Below, in pieces: positions 33,766-43,784 of a stretch of 64,000 bases of DNA. The DNA is from Ferrimonas pelagia. Lineage in GTDB: Bacteria; Pseudomonadota; Gammaproteobacteria; Enterobacterales; Shewanellaceae. The stretch covers positions 1 through 64,000 of the forward strand of contig NZ_BAABJZ010000096.1 in NCBI RefSeq assembly GCF_039543565.1, written 5' to 3'. Numbering within the stretch: position 1 is the stretch's first letter; every line of letters starts with the position of its first letter. The notes under the pieces are model-generated. The model made no database searches and was not told the DNA's origin. It saw nothing but the letters and a program-made list of their open reading frames with translations. The position numbers and the translations under genes are program-made.

Positions 33766-36102
33766 TTATTTGCGCCAGAACATGCGAACCAGAGCCGGCA
33801 ACACCACAATCGCCCCCAGCATATTGACCAGAAACATAAAGGTCAGCAACACGCCCATATCCATTTGGAATTTCAAGGTCGAGAACACCCAGGTACTGAC
33901 ACCGACAGCTAGGGTGATCCCGGTGAAGATCACCGCATTGCCCCGTTCACACAGAGCCTGCAGATAGGCGTCTTTCACCGGCACGCCCTGACGCAACAAT
34001 GGCGACATCGTCGAAAGGATGTAGATCCCATAGTCCACACCGATCCCGACGCCGAGTGCGATCACAGGTAATGTGCTGACGGTGAGGCCGATCTGCAGCA
34101 GCGTCATCAACGCCTGTGCCAAGGTTGATACGACAAACAGCGGCAGGATCACCGCCACCGTGGCGCGCACGGAACCAAAACTGACCAAACACAGCAAAAA
34201 TACCGCGCCGTAGACATAGAGCAACATGGGCGTCTGTGCCGCCGCCACCGCTTCGTTTGTCGCCACCATCACCCCGGCCGGGCCCGATGCCAGACGGAAG
34301 GTCAACTCGTCGTTATTAAAGTGCGCCAGTTCCGCCTTAACCGCCGCGACCACTCTGTCCATGGTTTCGGCTTTATGATCCTGCAAGAACAGGTAAACCG
34401 GCATCACCGAGCAGTTACCATTGAGCAAGCCTGACGAAGTGGGGATCCGCGATGTCGCCTGAACCAGCGTCGCCGTTGTGCGAGGCAGCACCCGCCACTT
34501 GGGATTGCCTTCGTTATAACCGCCATTGACCAGTTTAGAGACCGAGCTTAAGGAGGCGGTGGATTGCACCCCATCGACGTTCTCGATCCGCCACTGAAAG
34601 CGATCAATGTGATCCATCACATGGTGATAAGTACAGGCCTCTGGAAACGCTTCGACGATCACCGTCAACACATCGGTGGTGATGGCAAAATTATCGGTAA
34701 TAAATTGGGTGTCCTGGTTATAGACAGAGTCGGCCTTCAAAGCCGGCGCGCCAGCGTGCAGATCACCGATCTTCATCGTCTGTGCCTGCATCCAACCCGC
34801 AATAAACAACAACGCCGTCAACCCGATCACTATGCTGGCACGCTTACCCTCGGCAAAACCGGCTATACAGTGCCATCCACGCCAGATCTTGCCTTGGCTC
34901 GCGCGCACTCGGGCCAAATAGTGCGGATGGAAGCGGGTATAGGACAGCAGCAGAGGAAGCAGGATCAAATTGGTCAGGATGATCATCGCCACCCCAAGCG
35001 ATGCGGTGATCGCCAGCTCGCGGATGATCCCGATATCGATCGCCAGCAAGGTCAGAAAACCGACCGTGTCCGAGAGCAATGCCACCATCCCGGGTACCAG
35101 CAGGCTGCGAAACGCCGACTCGGCAGCGACTTTAGCGGTGGCCCCTTCCGCAACGCGATGGCCCACCGCGTTGATCATCTGGACGCCATGACTCACCCCA
35201 ATGGCAAACACCAAAAACGGCACTAAGATCGACATGGGATCCAGGCCGAATCCCAATAGGGTCAGCCCGCCCATCTGCCAAACGACCGCGATCAACGAGC
35301 ACGCCAACGGCAGCACCGTTAATGACCAACAACGGGAAAAGGCATACACCATCAGCGCCGTAATGGCGATGGCGATAAGGAAGAACAGCACCACATCCTT
35401 CGCCCCATCGGCGATGTCGCCGGACATCTTGGCGAACCCAATGATGTGGATCTGGATATCGTCATCTTGAAACTGGCCGCGGATCTGCTGCTCCAGTTGC
35501 TCGGCAAACGCCAGCACGTCCATCGGCCGCGTTGTCGGGCCGCCCTCTATCTGCTCCTCTTCGGGGATAGGCACCCAGTCCTGCAACGACGCGGTGACCA
35601 TCGCGGCGCCAAAGTCTTCGGTGACCATGCGGCCGATGATCCCCGCCTTTTCGACATTGGAACGCACCTGCGCCAAGCCGGCGCTATCCGGGGTAAAGTC
35701 GGCCGGGATCACCGGCCCGCCACGAAAGCCATCCTCCACCACTTCGGTAAATCGCGTCGAGGGGGAAAACAGCGATTTAACCTGAGTTCTGTCGACCCCT
35801 GGAATGAAGAACAGTTGATCGTGCACTTGCCTCAGTACCGCAAAAAACTTGGGGTTGTAGATATCCCCATGTTGATCCGCCACTGCCACCATAATGCTGT
35901 TTGCGCCACCAAACTGTTCCCGATGATCCATATAGGTTTTCATATAGGGATGGTTCAACGGGATATTCTTGGTAAAGGCGGCATCCATTCTTAACTGAGA
36001 GGCTGCAATACCCAGCGCCAAGGTAATGATGGTGAACAGTCCCAACACCACTAAGCGGTGTCGAAACAAGACAAGTTCGAGTTTATTGATCCATTTTTCC
36101 AT
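33766..36102 (-). CDS. MMPL/RND-family exporter
   Basis: A 778-residue inner-membrane RND-type protein: TM1 near the N-terminus, a large periplasmic loop, five more TM segments, then the pattern repeated (second loop about 415-620; second TM block after LLYVYGAVFLLCLVSFGSV). LGVGIGVDYGIYILS and FAIGVSHGVQMINA match the conserved RND TM4-type motifs of MMPL/HpnN-like exporters of lipids and other hydrophobic molecules. It starts 12 bp after the YCF48 gene with GGGG upstream, and is the last gene of an operon with DUF1302, DUF1329 and YCF48 proteins. No membrane-fusion protein or TolC accompanies it, unlike drug-efflux RND pumps. The cargo is unknown. Confidence 0.88.
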   Translation of the reverse strand: MEKWINKLELVLFRHRLVVLGLFTIITLALGIAASQLRMDAAFTKNIPLNHPYMKTYMDHREQFGGANSIMVAVADQHGDIYNPKFFAVLRQVHDQLFFIPGVDRTQVKSLFSPSTRFTEVVEDGFRGGPVIPADFTPDSAGLAQVRSNVEKAGIIGRMVTEDFGAAMVTASLQDWVPIPEEEQIEGGPTTRPMDVLAFAEQLEQQIRGQFQDDDIQIHIIGFAKMSGDIADGAKDVVLFFLIAIAITALMVYAFSRCWSLTVLPLACSLIAVVWQMGGLTLLGFGLDPMSILVPFLVFAIGVSHGVQMINAVGHRVAEGATAKVAAESAFRSLLVPGMVALLSDTVGFLTLLAIDIGIIRELAITASLGVAMIILTNLILLPLLLSYTRFHPHYLARVRASQGKIWRGWHCIAGFAEGKRASIVIGLTALLFIAGWMQAQTMKIGDLHAGAPALKADSVYNQDTQFITDNFAITTDVLTVIVEAFPEACTYHHVMDHIDRFQWRIENVDGVQSTASLSSVSKLVNGGYNEGNPKWRVLPRTTATLVQATSRIPTSSGLLNGNCSVMPVYLFLQDHKAETMDRVVAAVKAELAHFNNDELTFRLASGPAGVMVATNEAVAAAQTPMLLYVYGAVFLLCLVSFGSVRATVAVILPLFVVSTLAQALMTLLQIGLTVSTLPVIALGVGIGVDYGIYILSTMSPLLRQGVPVKDAYLQALCERGNAVIFTGITLAVGVSTWVFSTLKFQMDMGVLLTFMFLVNMLGAIVVLPALVRMFWRK

Positions 36103-36114
36103 CGAATGGCGCCC

Positions 36115-37122
36115 CTACTGCGGTATGTCGATCCAAGCGACACCATCGCTCCCAGCGATGGCGATCCGTTGATCCAGCGTCTGGGCGATCGCGACCAGAT
36201 CTTTTCCCTTTGCCACCTCAATCACACGAAAGCTCAGGCCATCGTCGTCACTGATAAGCAGATAACCGGCGTTGCTGACCATGGCAATGCGACCATCCGC
36301 CAGCAACAGGGCTTGATTGACCGTTGCATCGATACCACTGTCGATCTCCTGCCACTGTTCACCACCATCCTCACTTCGAAACAGATGCCCTCTTAACCCC
36401 ATGGCGATCAGGCTACCACTGGGGGTTTCGAGCACGTCATACAAGGAACCGTCATAAAATGGCGGCAACATCTGCCAGATCCGGCCGAGATCATCGGAGC
36501 GGGCGATGAATCCCATCTCCCCCACCAAATAGAGCTGACCGGAGCGAAGCCGTCTGATCCGATTGAAATGCGGCAAGATGGCACCCCGCTCATCGAGATA
36601 CAGGACGTTGTCTTCCAGCTTCAGCTCGTCCAAATACGCCTTGTCCTCTTCGTGCAAGAGCTCGTCATGAAACTCCTCTTGCCACGAACCGGTTTGGCCG
36701 TCACGACGGAACATCAGCCCGTACGCACCAACGGCCAACACCGTTGAGCCGTCCAGTGGCAGTACATCCAGCAAAGGCTTATCCAATTCGGGCCGCTGAT
36801 CCGCAATCTGCCACGTCTTACCGGCGTCCTCCGTCTGCAAGATGGTGGCATCATGACCGACCGCCCAACCTTGCTCACCGGCAAAGCTGACCGCGGTGAG
36901 CAATGAGCGAACCGGCACTGCCTGCTGCTCCCAACCGCTCTGTGTCGCGCGCAAGATATGACCGCGATCGCCAACGGCAACCAGACCACTGGGTCCAACA
37001 CTAAGATCCATAACCGGCGCCAACGATGCCTTCGCCACCAGATCAGCGGGATCATCGACGGCCAAAGCGTCCAAAGGGGAAAGTATTAATATAAAGACAG
37101 GGATAACACCAAATAACCGCAT
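36115..37122 (-). CDS. YCF48/BNR-repeat beta-propeller protein, exported
   Basis: 335 residues with a signal peptide (LFGVIPVFILILSPLDALA). The mature protein consists of repeats of the YCF48 (Hcf136) type: VGDRGHILRATQSGW, VGHDATILQTEDAGKTW, VGEMGFIARSDDLGRIW, MGLRGHLFRSEDGGEQW and a final SNAGYLLISDDDGLSF. These make a periplasmic beta-propeller, probably a scaffold or assembly factor. I start at ATG 37122 (GGGTGG upstream) because the 37134 start is a TTG without support. It sits between DUF1329 and MMPL in one operon, a combination I know from other Gammaproteobacteria; its exact job is not established as far as I know. Confidence 0.85.
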   Translation of the reverse strand: MRLFGVIPVFILILSPLDALAVDDPADLVAKASLAPVMDLSVGPSGLVAVGDRGHILRATQSGWEQQAVPVRSLLTAVSFAGEQGWAVGHDATILQTEDAGKTWQIADQRPELDKPLLDVLPLDGSTVLAVGAYGLMFRRDGQTGSWQEEFHDELLHEEDKAYLDELKLEDNVLYLDERGAILPHFNRIRRLRSGQLYLVGEMGFIARSDDLGRIWQMLPPFYDGSLYDVLETPSGSLIAMGLRGHLFRSEDGGEQWQEIDSGIDATVNQALLLADGRIAMVSNAGYLLISDDDGLSFRVIEVAKGKDLVAIAQTLDQRIAIAGSDGVAWIDIPQ

Positions 37123-37171
37123 AGAACCACCCAAAAAAGGGGCGCCTCAAAAGCCCCCCCACCATACGGAA

Positions 37172-38536
37172 TTAACGTCGACCAGAGCGGCGTAACGCAT
37201 TTTGAGTAAAGTTACTGGCCTTCAACTCAACGCCAAAATCGGCCACCTTGCCTTCGTTATCCAAGCCCATCGCCATGTACCGACGAGAGTTCAGATCGTA
37301 GAACACCTCCAGCGTGGTCCACACCAAGGGCTGATCGTAATAATTCACCGCATGGGCCATCCCGACTCGATACATCTGATCGCGATTATCATAAAGATCC
37401 GCCAGCGCGATCTGCCAACTGTCCTCATCCAGGTAGTAGGTGCGCGTTTTGTACAGGTGACGTACCCCGTCTTTTAACGTGGCCTCCACCTCCCACACCC
37501 GGTGTTTTTCCCAGCGCACCAACTCCATATTGATGTGGCCTGCCTGGATGATCTCATCGTAGCTGACACCATCGCTATGCAATCGATAATCGTTGTAGGG
37601 AATGTAGATCTCTTTCTTCCCCTTCAACTCCCAGTTGTAACGCTCTGGCGAGCCGTTAAACAGATCAAAATCATCCGTTGTCCGCAGGCCATCCGACGCG
37701 GTTCCCGGGGTATCAAAGGCCACGTTGGGTGCCCGACGCACTCGACGTTGGCCGGTATTGTAGGTCCACGCCTGACGCGGCTGCTTGCTCTGATCCATGG
37801 TTTCATGCACCAGCAGCGCGGTACCCGCCAGACGCGACGGCGCCGTCACCACCTGCTTGAAGTAAAACAGCAGGTTATCCTTGGCTAACACCGCCGGATC
37901 GGTACCTGGGATCCCATAAAGGAACTGGATCTGCTCATTGGTTTCCACCAAGGTAAATTTACCCGAAGGCGTCGGTGCCGCCTGGTTGCGCTGGATCTCC
38001 GCCGAAGCGCCGCGATAACGCAATACGTGGTTCCAGATCGCTTCGATACCATTTTGCGGGATGGGGAACGGGACACCCACTGCAGCTCCTGAGATCCCAT
38101 TACCGCCAGCAACTAACTTGGTCTTGGTTGCATTTTCAATGCTGGCGTCGTAGATAAACTGCGGATAGGACGCGCTGCGATGCGTCGGGTAAACGTTCAT
38201 CTCAAAGCTGTCCGGGTATTTGGCGAACATCTCCTTCACACCCGGTGTTAAAAAGGCGTCGTACTTCGCCATATTGGCACTGGTGATGGTAAACAGTTTG
38301 GGATCAGCGCCATAGGGATCCAGATGAAATTGACCTTCGCTGTACCCCGAAGGCGCTTGCGTGATCCCACCATTCCACGCCGGGATAGAGCCATCCGCAT
38401 TGCCCGCCATTTCCGCACCGATCGGCGTCAACGACTTGCCTAATTCCGCAGCCTGCTCAGGACTCACTTGAGCAAGGGCACCGGCACTGCCAAGCACAAG
38501 GCTCAATGCCGACGCTAACAAGGTGTACTTATTCAT
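37172..38536 (-). CDS. DUF1329 periplasmic protein (LolA/LolB-like fold family)
   Basis: 454 residues with a signal peptide (YTLLASALSLVLGSAGALAQ). DUF1329 signs include LTPIGAEMAGNADGSIPAWNGGI near the N-terminus, YPTHRSASYPQFIYD, QAWTYNTGQRRVRRAPNVAFDTP, and ERYNWELKGKKEIYIPYNDYRL before the C-terminal VWEVEATLKDGVRHLYKTRTYYLDEDSW. The family is related in fold to LolA/LolB lipoprotein carriers, which suggests it shuttles a lipid or other hydrophobic ligand across the periplasm; that role is inferred. The start is ATG 38536, with AGGGA 8 bases upstream. It follows the DUF1302 gene by 16 bp. Confidence 0.88.
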   Translation of the reverse strand: MNKYTLLASALSLVLGSAGALAQVSPEQAAELGKSLTPIGAEMAGNADGSIPAWNGGITQAPSGYSEGQFHLDPYGADPKLFTITSANMAKYDAFLTPGVKEMFAKYPDSFEMNVYPTHRSASYPQFIYDASIENATKTKLVAGGNGISGAAVGVPFPIPQNGIEAIWNHVLRYRGASAEIQRNQAAPTPSGKFTLVETNEQIQFLYGIPGTDPAVLAKDNLLFYFKQVVTAPSRLAGTALLVHETMDQSKQPRQAWTYNTGQRRVRRAPNVAFDTPGTASDGLRTTDDFDLFNGSPERYNWELKGKKEIYIPYNDYRLHSDGVSYDEIIQAGHINMELVRWEKHRVWEVEATLKDGVRHLYKTRTYYLDEDSWQIALADLYDNRDQMYRVGMAHAVNYYDQPLVWTTLEVFYDLNSRRYMAMGLDNEGKVADFGVELKASNFTQNALRRSGRR

Positions 38537-38552
38537 AAACTTCATCCCTGAA

Positions 38553-40628
38553 CTAGATTGAAAACTTGATATTGAAGGAGACAAAATCTTTGTCTTCCAA
38601 GGCATTGGTTGAGCCTTTGCCGCCCCAGAAGGCGTTGTAACTCAAGTCCATCGACCAGGTACTCTGGTAATCTCCGGACAGGGTAAACGCCGCCGACTGA
38701 CGCTCTTCAATGAACAAGAACAGCGGATCCGGTGTGGTGCCATTCACGTCATGAGAGAACACCACCCGTGGCGAGATGTTCCAGCCAAACATCGCATTGT
38801 TAAAGTCCGCCTTGGCGATCAATCGGTAACCCCAAGCATTGTCGGTTGGAAACGCATCTTCCTCGGCCCCGTTATGCAGCAGATTCAATACCCCTAAGGA
38901 TGACTCTCGGCCCGCCGCGCCTGCCCGCTCCGTCCCAGGACCGTTCATGCGCAGCACGGACGGATCCGGCATATCGTGCAACCAGACACCCCCCACTTCC
39001 GCCAACATCACCAGATTATCCATGCCCAAGGTTGGGCCAAAGATGTGGGTAAAGGTCACCTGCGCTTGGGTTGAGTCCGTCAGGACATAGCCTTGGGCCG
39101 ATTGGCCCGGCATCGCTTTACTGCCGTCGGGCAGAACATATTGTGACAGGCCTTCAAACACGCCATAGGTCACCGGATCAGCGTTAAACAACTGCTCCGG
39201 CATGGCAGCAAACAACAGCTCCACATCGTCGATCTGCAGTGGCTCATCCTGTCGGAAGGCCACTTCACCGGCCACTGCCGTATCGCCCCAAGTCGTATTA
39301 AACGAGGCACCATAGAGCTTAATGTCTTCCGGGTACTCGATCACCGCTTTAGAGAAGCTATTAAGACCCAGCAGATCGCTGCGCGTGACATCCTGGCCAC
39401 TGGCGGCGATCGCCCCCAATGTCTGCAGATCCGCCGTCACTGCTGCGCTACGGAAGTCGGCGGTTTGGCCCGAGATGATAGGACGACGACTGTGGTAATT
39501 CATGTAGTAGAGGCCAAACTCGGTGTCGTTCAGCGCCGGCGAGAAATAGCTCAACTTGATGCCGTACTGGCCTTGGTCATCCGGCTTTTGCTCATGACCT
39601 ATCAAGGTGGTTTTGGTGGGATAAGCCAGCGCCATTGCGCCCAAGTCGTCAGCGCCGATCTGACCAGACAACGCACTCTTTGCCAACAGGTTGTATTCAC
39701 TGAGCAGATGGTCGAGACTGATGTCCGGGTTGGAGGTAAAGCCCAACTGAGCATTACTCACATAACCACCGGCACCGGCAAAATCGTTACTGGAGAAGTA
39801 GGTACCCGTCACTGGCAAACGCGTTTCTTCCCAGCGATATTGGTAATAGGCTTCGACGTTGAAACTGTCAGTCAGACCCAAACTGGCCCACACCATGCCG
39901 ACGGGGATGAACGCCTCTTTTAACTCAGAGCCTGGTGCCTGCAGCCGTGCCAGATCGACCGGGTTGATCGAGTTGATCCCATGGCTGATCAGCGTGCTCT
40001 CACCCCAGCTAACCACCTGCTCACCGATCCGCAGGGAGAATGGCATCTCGCCCAATTCCCAGTCAGCAAAAAAATAGGCGTCCAACAAGCGAATGTCTGA
40101 ACACGCGTATTCACTGGCCTTTTTATCCTCACAGACATCGAACTCTTTGCCTGTGAGTGGATCGCGGTAATTGAAGCTGCCGTTTTTCAGCTTATTATCG
40201 TAAAAGTACATGCCACGCACAAAGACGCCCATGTTGTCGTACACCAACTCGAGCTCGTGCAAGCCTTTAAACAGCTCAGAAAAGGTATCGCCTTTGTCAT
40301 AGAGCATGTTGGCCAGATCGCCGTTGGCGGAATAGGAGCCAGGCATCGCGAAGATTTGGCTGGACTCGAGGCGAAGATCATTGAAGCCGGCCGCTATGCC
40401 ATTGAAATTCACAAAGCCATAGCCGTTCCAGCCAAACCGGTTACTCTTGGCTAGGTTATCGAGGTTGCGATCCTCAGCCCGCCAAGCCGCCCCCACGGTC
40501 CATGTCGAATCAAAGCTCCCTTCAATATCTCCCCAATTGAACGAAACTGCGTGAACTGGCCCGGCAAGCACGGCGGTGACACTGGCGGCCAAGACGGATC
40601 TACGAAAGCGGAATGCACCTGCAGTCAT
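38553..40628 (-). CDS. DUF1302 outer-membrane beta-barrel protein
   Basis: 691 residues with a signal peptide (RRSVLAASVTAVLAGPVHA) and DUF1302 signs: FNWGDIEGSFDSTWTVGAAWR at the mature N-terminus, RIGEQVVSWGESTLISHGINSINPVD in the middle, and alternating amphipathic strands to the C-terminus. It should form a large outer-membrane barrel. It is the first gene of the four-gene leftward operon and the likely outer-membrane end of the system. The start is ATG 40628, downstream of GGGAG; the longer frame from 40670 spoils the signal peptide. The 293 bp upstream hold no gene and presumably the operon promoter. Confidence 0.88.
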   Translation of the reverse strand: MTAGAFRFRRSVLAASVTAVLAGPVHAVSFNWGDIEGSFDSTWTVGAAWRAEDRNLDNLAKSNRFGWNGYGFVNFNGIAAGFNDLRLESSQIFAMPGSYSANGDLANMLYDKGDTFSELFKGLHELELVYDNMGVFVRGMYFYDNKLKNGSFNYRDPLTGKEFDVCEDKKASEYACSDIRLLDAYFFADWELGEMPFSLRIGEQVVSWGESTLISHGINSINPVDLARLQAPGSELKEAFIPVGMVWASLGLTDSFNVEAYYQYRWEETRLPVTGTYFSSNDFAGAGGYVSNAQLGFTSNPDISLDHLLSEYNLLAKSALSGQIGADDLGAMALAYPTKTTLIGHEQKPDDQGQYGIKLSYFSPALNDTEFGLYYMNYHSRRPIISGQTADFRSAAVTADLQTLGAIAASGQDVTRSDLLGLNSFSKAVIEYPEDIKLYGASFNTTWGDTAVAGEVAFRQDEPLQIDDVELLFAAMPEQLFNADPVTYGVFEGLSQYVLPDGSKAMPGQSAQGYVLTDSTQAQVTFTHIFGPTLGMDNLVMLAEVGGVWLHDMPDPSVLRMNGPGTERAGAAGRESSLGVLNLLHNGAEEDAFPTDNAWGYRLIAKADFNNAMFGWNISPRVVFSHDVNGTTPDPLFLFIEERQSAAFTLSGDYQSTWSMDLSYNAFWGGKGSTNALEDKDFVSFNIKFSI

Positions 40629-40921
40629 TATCGCTTCTCTCCCTTCCCTGATAGTTGTGAACATTGGCATCCGTTACCACGGAGTTACCCAATTGTTATC
40701 CCAACCATCAGTCAACCGCAACCACTTTGGGTTTTAAAAGAGCTTTAATTTTAACGGCTTAGCGAAGTTTCAAACGAACATTTGAATATGAAGATTTAAA
40801 TACTGTCAGCAGAACAAACTTGATCTCACCCAAAGTCTTGATTAATAGTGGTTTTTTCTTGCATGGATTTCAGGGTGCTACGGCACCTACCGGCCCTTCC
40901 GTTTGAAGTTAACACTCTAAA

Positions 40922-41143
40922 CTACGCACCTCGCTCCAAACTAAGTAGGCTACCGTCTGCCGCGAGCGTCAACGTAAACCATCCCCTTACCCCCTCGGAT
41001 CGTAAGAAGGGTCGAAAGAAGCGTGGGTGAATGTGCAACACCTTTCCTTGTGTCGAGCGACAGACCACCCGATCGGCCTGACCACGATAATAACGCTGCA
41101 TCTCCTGCCAGCCGATATTGAGAAAAAAACGATGAGACTGCAT
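40922..41143 (-). CDS. DUF2835 family small protein
   Basis: 73 residues that match the DUF2835 pattern I know from Shewanella- and Vibrio-like genomes: QSHRFFLNIGWQEMQRYYRG at the start, a basic FFRPFLRSEGVRGWF segment and an LxLxxDGSLLSLE end. Function unknown; cytoplasmic. It follows pepN on the same strand, but the pepN hairpin terminator lies just before its ATG and the only purine-rich ribosome-binding-like sequence (AGGAGG) is on the far side of that hairpin. Either it has its own promoter within pepN with poor translation, or readthrough and hairpin folding control it. It should not be taken for noise: the protein pattern is clear. Confidence 0.75.
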   Translation of the reverse strand: MQSHRFFLNIGWQEMQRYYRGQADRVVCRSTQGKVLHIHPRFFRPFLRSEGVRGWFTLTLAADGSLLSLERGA

Positions 41144-41151
41144 AAAAATAG

Positions 41152-41170
41152 GGGGGAGTAAAACTCCCCC
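41152..41170 (-). terminator. pepN terminator, directly before the DUF2835 start
   Basis: GGGGGAGT-AAA-ACTCCCCC hairpin, followed on the minus strand by CTATTTTT and then the ATG of the DUF2835 gene, 8 bases after the stem. It is placed to terminate or to restrict ribosome access. Confidence 0.75.
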
Positions 41171-41180
41171 TCCTGTACAC

Positions 41181-43784
41181 CTAACCTAATGACTTTGATA
41201 CTTTTTCATAAAGATCTTTGCTCAGATCTGGCAACGATGCCAACCGCTCTAACTCCACTGTCATCAAGGTTCGACGTTCGCCATCGACCTCTTTGAGCGC
41301 CATCAGTGGCGTCATGATCCGTGCGGCACATTGAGGGTTGATCCCATTCAGTGCGATCAGCTGATCGGTCAAGAAACGGTAACCGGAACCATCCGGTGCA
41401 TGAAAACCATTGCGGTTGAGTGAAGCGAAAGCACCGATCAACGCCCGAACCCGGTTTGGGTTGGCCATATCAAACGCTGGATGAGCCATCGCCTGTTTGA
41501 TATGCGTCAAAACATCGGTATTAGCAGCGGTTGCCACCTGCACAAACCATTTATCCATTACTAACGCATCGTCTCGCCATTGCTGTTCAAATGCCAGCAT
41601 ACAATCGGCTGCTCCAGGCAGGGCGCCTTGATTCAGTGCATTCAACGCCGCCAAACGATCGGTCATGTTATTGGCAGTATGGTACTGCTTTAGGCAAAGT
41701 TGCTCACTGTTGGCCTTACCGCCATGAGCCAATAGGAGCAGGCAAGCGTTCTTCAGCGCCCGCTCCCCCACCGCCGCGCCCGTTTGCTGGTATTCCGGTT
41801 GTATGCAGGCGCGGTAGCGCGCGCTCAGCTCATCTTCAAGTTCAAGACCCAACTGTGTCAGCGCCGCTTTGCGCGCGAGATGCAGGCTTTCGACATCCAA
41901 ACCGGCTTTCTCCTGCGCCAATGCGGCTTCCGCTGGCAGCGTCAGGATCTCTGCAGCCAAAGCCGGATCCAATCCGTCATTGAGCACCACCGCCCGCAGC
42001 GCATCAACCACGGTCATGCTGAGCTGAGTCTGCTCCTCCTCGACCATGGCGAAGATCTGCTGCGCCAACAAGCGCTGACTGGCATCCCATCGAACAAAAT
42101 CGTTCTTAGCGTGCGCGATCAACAAAGCCAGATCAGACTCGCTTTGTGGTTGCATCACCTTTACTGGCGCCGAGAAATTATCAAACAGCGACAACACCAC
42201 AGGGCCGGCGATCTGCTCAAATTCCCAACTCTGCTCGGATCCGGTTAGATCCAGTACCGGGGCAACGGCTTTGCGGTCGATCAGCAGCGGCAGATCCTGA
42301 CCTTGTTGGTTCAGCAACTGCAGGGCCACAGGGATATGCAGTGGCCGCTTCTGTGCTTGGTCCGGCGTGGCCGGCGTATGCTGCTTCAAGGTCAATCGAT
42401 AGCGCTGAGCCACCGGATCGTACGACTCAGACACTTCGACCACCGGAGTGCCTGACTGACTGTACCAGAGGCTAAATTGCGTCAGATCCACCCCGCTGGC
42501 ATCCGCCATGGCCGCCACGAAATCATCGCAGGTTACCGCCTGGCCATCATGCCGCTCAAAGTACAGCCGCATGCCCGCCTGAAAGCGTGCCTCCCCCAAC
42601 AGGGTATGCAGCATACGGATCACTTCCGCGCCTTTGTCATACACAGTGACCGTGTAGAAGTTATTCATCTCGATCACTTTATCCGGCCGGATCGGGTGCG
42701 CCATCGGCCCGGCATCCTCGGCAAACTGATGGTTACGCATGGTTTTCACCGCCAAGATCCGGTTGACCACCTCTGAGCCGACATCCGATGAAAACTCCTG
42801 ATCGCGAAACACCGTCAGACCCTCTTTCAGACTCAGCTGAAACCAATCACGGCAGGTCACCCGATTTCCGGTCCAGTTGTGGAAATACTCGTGGCCAATG
42901 ATGGATTCGATCCGATGATACTCATCATCCGTCGCCGTTTGCGGATCCGCCAATACCGCCTTTGAGTTAAAGACGTTCAGTCCCTTATTCTCCATCGCTC
43001 CCATGTTGAAGAAATCGACGGCAACGATCATGTAGATATCCAGATCGTATTCCAGACCAAAGCGCTGCTCGTCCCATTGCATCGACAACTTCAGCGAATC
43101 CATCGCATGTTGACCGCGGGACAGATTGCCTTTATCAACAAACAACTCAAGCGCCACCTCGCGGCCTGAGACCGTGGTGTAGCGATCACGCAGCACATCA
43201 AAGTCACCCGCCACTAAAGCAAACAGATAACTCGGTTTGGGAAAAGGATCCTGCCACTGGGCGAAGTGCCGGCCATCCGCCAGATCGCCGCTGGCCACCT
43301 TGTTGCCGTTCGACAACAGATAGGGGTACAGGGCTTTATCCGCTTCTATACGCGTACTGTAACGCGCCAGAACATCGGGGCGATCAAGAAAATAGGTAAT
43401 GCGCCGAAAGCCCTCAGCCTCACATTGAGTGCAATAGGCCCCACCGGACTTGTATAACCCTTCCAGGGCCGTGTTGTTGGCGGGGTCCAGCCAGGTCTCA
43501 ACCGTCAGTTCGAACTCCGCGAGATCGGCCTGGATGATCATCCCATTCTCACCCACCTCGAAACGGTCAGCCGCCAAGGCTTCACCATTAATCGCCACAC
43601 CAATGCACTGCAGCTGATCGCCGTCCAGCACCAACTGAGTGGCGGCGGGGTTTTGCCGCTTTACCTGTGAAACCGCGATCACCTGCGTGCCATGCTCTTC
43701 CAGTCGAAACAGCAGATCGACCGATCCAATGGTGTGATCGGCCGGACGGTAGTCGGCGCGCAATTTTGCTTGCATATCCTGCAT
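41181..43784 (-). CDS. pepN: aminopeptidase N (M1 family)
   Basis: A cytoplasmic zinc aminopeptidase that removes N-terminal residues in peptide turnover. The 867 residues match E. coli PepN (870). GAMEN substrate-binding motif, HEYFHNW (zinc ligands) and the following SLKEG Glu ligand are present, as is YLFALVAGDFDVLRD. The start is ATG 43784, with AAGGAG about 11 bases upstream and an N-terminus (LRADYRPADHTI) matching E. coli; the frame runs 36 codons further up without homology. It is followed by a hairpin terminator and the DUF2835 gene. Confidence 0.96.
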   Translation of the reverse strand: MQDMQAKLRADYRPADHTIGSVDLLFRLEEHGTQVIAVSQVKRQNPAATQLVLDGDQLQCIGVAINGEALAADRFEVGENGMIIQADLAEFELTVETWLDPANNTALEGLYKSGGAYCTQCEAEGFRRITYFLDRPDVLARYSTRIEADKALYPYLLSNGNKVASGDLADGRHFAQWQDPFPKPSYLFALVAGDFDVLRDRYTTVSGREVALELFVDKGNLSRGQHAMDSLKLSMQWDEQRFGLEYDLDIYMIVAVDFFNMGAMENKGLNVFNSKAVLADPQTATDDEYHRIESIIGHEYFHNWTGNRVTCRDWFQLSLKEGLTVFRDQEFSSDVGSEVVNRILAVKTMRNHQFAEDAGPMAHPIRPDKVIEMNNFYTVTVYDKGAEVIRMLHTLLGEARFQAGMRLYFERHDGQAVTCDDFVAAMADASGVDLTQFSLWYSQSGTPVVEVSESYDPVAQRYRLTLKQHTPATPDQAQKRPLHIPVALQLLNQQGQDLPLLIDRKAVAPVLDLTGSEQSWEFEQIAGPVVLSLFDNFSAPVKVMQPQSESDLALLIAHAKNDFVRWDASQRLLAQQIFAMVEEEQTQLSMTVVDALRAVVLNDGLDPALAAEILTLPAEAALAQEKAGLDVESLHLARKAALTQLGLELEDELSARYRACIQPEYQQTGAAVGERALKNACLLLLAHGGKANSEQLCLKQYHTANNMTDRLAALNALNQGALPGAADCMLAFEQQWRDDALVMDKWFVQVATAANTDVLTHIKQAMAHPAFDMANPNRVRALIGAFASLNRNGFHAPDGSGYRFLTDQLIALNGINPQCAARIMTPLMALKEVDGERRTLMTVELERLASLPDLSKDLYEKVSKSLG

